Assembly: GCA_020440705.1 (NCBI GenBank) | Contig: JAGRNP010000017.1 | Span: 4,305 to 50,035, forward strand | Source: a bacterium | Lineage (GTDB): Bacteria; Krumholzibacteriota; Krumholzibacteriia; LZORAL124-64-63 | Length of the DNA: 45,731 bases | Reading direction: 5' to 3' | Shown here: positions 44,039 through 45,731 of the stretch, piece by piece | Position numbering within the stretch: the first letter of the stretch is position 1 | Layout: the number at the start of each line of letters is the position of its first letter | The notes under the pieces: model-generated | Seen by the model: the letters and a program-made list of their open reading frames with translations, nothing else | The model's database searches: none | Told to the model about the DNA's origin: nothing | Program-made: the position numbers and the translations under genes

Positions 44039-44650
44039 ATGAAGAAATGGACAATGACGCTTCTGGGCCTCGTGGCTCTCACCCTCGGTGCCTCGGCCTT
44101 CGCCCAGGTCTCGACGAACCCCTGCGACATCTCCGGCACCGTCGTCGCGGCGCCGAACCCGGGCTCCGGTCCGGCCTGGATGTACACCCTGACCCTCACC
44201 TGGGACACCGGCAGCCAGTACGCCCTGAGCCACATGAACCTGGTCATGGACGCCGCCGGCGGCACCTGCACCTGCCAGGACTTCGTCGACGCGATCGACT
44301 GGAGCGATCCGATCGGTTCCTCCGACGGCGACCCGTCGTGCACCGTCGACTACGAGGGCCGGCTCCAGTGCAACGGCGACCCGAGCATTCCGGGCGCTGA
44401 GGGCATCATGTTGAAGTTCGAGCCCATCGAGACCGGCGGCTGCGAGCCGGGCACCGTGGGTTCGGCCACCTTCGTCTTCTATTCGAACCTGGCCCCGGCG
44501 CCCATCGACGAGGACGTGCTCACCCTGGTCGACAAGTACGCCCTGAACAGCTGCTGGGGCGGTCTCAGCGGCGACTTCCCCGCCATGTCCTGCGACCCCG
44601 TTTCGGCCGAGGACGTGGACTGGGGCAAGGCGAAGAGCCTGTACCGCTAG
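44039..44650 (+). CDS. Secreted Cys-containing protein of unknown function
   Basis: A 203-residue exported protein with a clean signal peptide (KKWTMTLLGLVALTLGASAFAQ). The mature part has about nine Cys, including GGTCTCQDF, PSCTV and NSCWGG, consistent with disulfides outside the cytoplasm. No family is recognised. A GGGGGAGA ribosome site lies a few bases before the ATG. It is a single-gene unit with its own promoter and a strong terminator, placed between glycan-degradation genes on the other strand, which suggests a stand-alone and possibly abundant product. Confidence 0.75.
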   Translation: MKKWTMTLLGLVALTLGASAFAQVSTNPCDISGTVVAAPNPGSGPAWMYTLTLTWDTGSQYALSHMNLVMDAAGGTCTCQDFVDAIDWSDPIGSSDGDPSCTVDYEGRLQCNGDPSIPGAEGIMLKFEPIETGGCEPGTVGSATFVFYSNLAPAPIDEDVLTLVDKYALNSCWGGLSGDFPAMSCDPVSAEDVDWGKAKSLYR

Positions 44651-44700
44651 GTTTCCCGCAGACATCCCGCAGGCCTGCGACCCCGATCCCGGTCGTGCCG

Positions 44701-44732
44701 GAGGCGCCACAACACGTGGCGCCTCTGTTTTC
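44701..44732 (+). terminator. Intrinsic terminator
   Basis: GAGGCGCCAC (44701-44710) and its complement (44716-44725) form a perfect 10-bp stem with an AACAC loop followed by TGTTTTC. It ends the small secreted protein gene. Confidence 0.85.
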
Positions 44733-44757
44733 ATGTCCCGCCGGGACGGTCGGTCGT

Positions 44758-45000
44758 TCAGCAGCCGATGCCGGCCGCCCGCACGCGACCCGGGTCGGTG
44801 GCGCTGCACGGCGTGACGGCGTGGATCATGCCGCACTCCGGACAGGCGCTCTCGAAGGTGACCATGGCGAAGGCCGCGCCGCAATGGGCGCAGGGAATGT
44901 CCAGCGGGGCGGGCAGGGGCATGTTCGCGAAGCCCATCTGCCGCACCTTGGTCAGGACCAGGACGCCGTCGGCGGCCGGGCCGTTGCAGCCGTCATGCAT
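44758..45000 (-). CDS. Small zinc-ribbon protein
   Basis: An 80-residue protein. CAHCGAAFAMVTFESACPEC is a CxxC-x(13)-CxxC zinc ribbon; three further Cys are at both ends (near residue 5, CSATD and the terminal GC). AAGGAG lies 7 nt before the ATG. It has its own promoter candidate and no close functional partner. Such proteins are usually nucleic-acid or protein binding, with unknown role here. Confidence 0.75.
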   Translation of the reverse strand: MHDGCNGPAADGVLVLTKVRQMGFANMPLPAPLDIPCAHCGAAFAMVTFESACPECGMIHAVTPCSATDPGRVRAAGIGC

Positions 45001-45043
45001 GACGTTACTCCTTGGATACCAACTTGGCGATCAAAACAGGACA

Positions 45044-45072
45044 ATGATATCCAAATAAGGAAGGGAAGGCAA
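45044..45072 (-). promoter_or_regulatory. Predicted promoter of the zinc-ribbon gene
   Basis: On the minus strand TTGCCT (45072-45067), 17 bp and TATCAT (45049-45044) lie about 45 bp before the ATG in an AT-rich stretch. Confidence 0.5.
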
Positions 45073-45080
45073 GGCCGGGC

Positions 45081-45731
45081 TCAGCGCACCACGATCTCGT
45101 CGACGAAGATCCAGGCCGGCTGGCCGCGGCCCGGATGCCAGGCGGGGCAGGTGCGGCGATTCGCCGCCACGACCCGCACGTACCGGGCGGTGGCGCCCAC
45201 CGCCACCGCGAACGGGTGGATGAGCTTGCGTTGTTCGCGGTCGGACACGGCGTGGGTCGCGGGGGGAGCTTCGTGCCAGATGGCGCCGTCGGGCGACCAG
45301 GCGACGCGCACGGCGTCCGGCAGGAAGATCCACGCGTTGGCGTCCTGCAGGAAGCGGACGTCGACCGTGGCGATCGGCACCGGCGCGCCGAGATCGATCG
45401 TGGCCTCGAGATCGCCGCCCTCGAAGCCGGCCCAGCGTCCGTCGTCGTGGCGGTGGGAACCGAGCCGCCCGTCGGCGGGCCACCCCGCGCCGCCGCCGGG
45501 ATAGCGCGAACTCGCCGGGCGGACGAACGCCACCGCCGCGCCCACCGCGAGGTGGGGATCCAGTTCGACCACGGTCGGCGCGCCGAAGGCTTCGCCCCGC
45601 ACGTAGAGCTGCCACGCCCGCAGCACGGCCGGCGCGCCCGGGCGCGCATCCCGCTCGCCGTCCGCCGCGGCCTCCTCGTCATCGGCGCCGACCCACGCCG
45701 GGAGCTGCTCTTCCGGGGCGAGGGCGGGCCG
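45081..45731 (-). CDS. C-terminal part of a probable GH20 beta-N-acetylhexosaminidase (F5/8-type domain)
   Basis: The frame is open to the window edge, giving the last 216 residues of a longer protein. Seen is a discoidin/F5/8-type beta sandwich: WAGFEGGDLEATIDLGAPVPIATVDVRFLQDANAWIFLPDAVRVAWSPDG, ARYVRVVAANRRTCPAWHPG and the end PAWIFVDEIVV. From memory this domain with the CPxWHPG segment is typical of the C-terminus of GH20 hexosaminidases, but the catalytic domain lies outside the window, so the identity is inferred. A GH20 would fit the neighbouring N-glycan genes. Confidence 0.6.
   Translation of the reverse strand, partial: RPALAPEEQLPAWVGADDEEAAADGERDARPGAPAVLRAWQLYVRGEAFGAPTVVELDPHLAVGAAVAFVRPASSRYPGGGAGWPADGRLGSHRHDDGRWAGFEGGDLEATIDLGAPVPIATVDVRFLQDANAWIFLPDAVRVAWSPDGAIWHEAPPATHAVSDREQRKLIHPFAVAVGATARYVRVVAANRRTCPAWHPGRGQPAWIFVDEIVVR

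Overview
The window is about 70% GC, densely packed and bacterial. Secreted proteins with FlgD-like Ig sorting domains at the C-terminus (5204-6505, 8700-11309), lipoproteins and FG-GAP/VCBS proteins point to a high-GC member of the FCB superphylum or a nearby candidate phylum (Krumholzibacteriota or Eisenbacteria-like). This placement is an inference from gene content only. No rRNA, tRNA, CRISPR array or transposase gene was recognised.

Layout. 1-579: 3' end of an agmatine-deiminase-like gene lacking key catalytic residues. 655-4892: envelope genes on the minus strand (Ig-like lipoprotein, secreted isoaspartyl peptidase/asparaginase, HtrA protease). 5204-8628: two exported proteins. 8700-11309: a large secreted FG-GAP protein whose N-terminal thioredoxin-like domain reads through an in-frame UGA at the first position of a UxxC motif, followed by a hairpin resembling a bacterial SECIS; it is a candidate selenoprotein. 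11457-14425: PqqD-like protein, HPr-kinase-like protein, signal-peptidase-like protein and, divergently, a nucleotidyltransferase (an HPr-rel-A type set). 14681-22822: a bacterial microcompartment (BMC) operon. 22863-26089: a possible small ORF, OsmC and a TPR protein. 26116-31688: a tight minus-strand operon of lysine-2,3-aminomutase-like radical SAM enzyme, two ATP-grasp ligases, a GNAT-deacetylase fusion and a GNAT. 31959-33494: AbgT-type transporter. 33510-36835: SpoIIAA-like protein and, divergently, GntR/ABC transporter genes. 36943-37638: aquaporin. 37635-45731: a minus-strand glycan-degradation group (glycosylasparaginase, GH38 in two pieces, GH130, CBM9-like protein and the end of a probable GH20), with a small secreted protein and a zinc-ribbon protein between.

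The BMC operon encodes a winged-helix regulator, an RpiB-DeoC fusion, one hexameric, two trimeric and three pentameric shell proteins, a CoA-type aldehyde dehydrogenase and a PocR-PAS histidine kinase with receiver. It fits the sugar-phosphate-utilising (SPU) BMC type: aldol cleavage of deoxyribose 5-phosphate (or a related sugar phosphate) would give acetaldehyde, which the dehydrogenase would oxidise to acetyl-CoA inside the shell. The RpiB-DeoC linker and the dehydrogenase N-terminus carry nearly the same 19-residue amphipathic helix, a likely shared encapsulation peptide. A 17-bp palindrome built on ACTTCATA/TATGAAGT occurs at the operon promoter, at the regulator start codon and inside the upstream gene, suggesting autoregulation with a remote operator.

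The glycan genes can be read as successive steps of N-glycan removal (GH20, GH38 and GH130 on the sugars, glycosylasparaginase on GlcNAc-Asn). The aminomutase/ATP-grasp operon looks like a pathway for a beta-amino-acid conjugate with an acetylation/deacetylation step; its product cannot be named from sequence.
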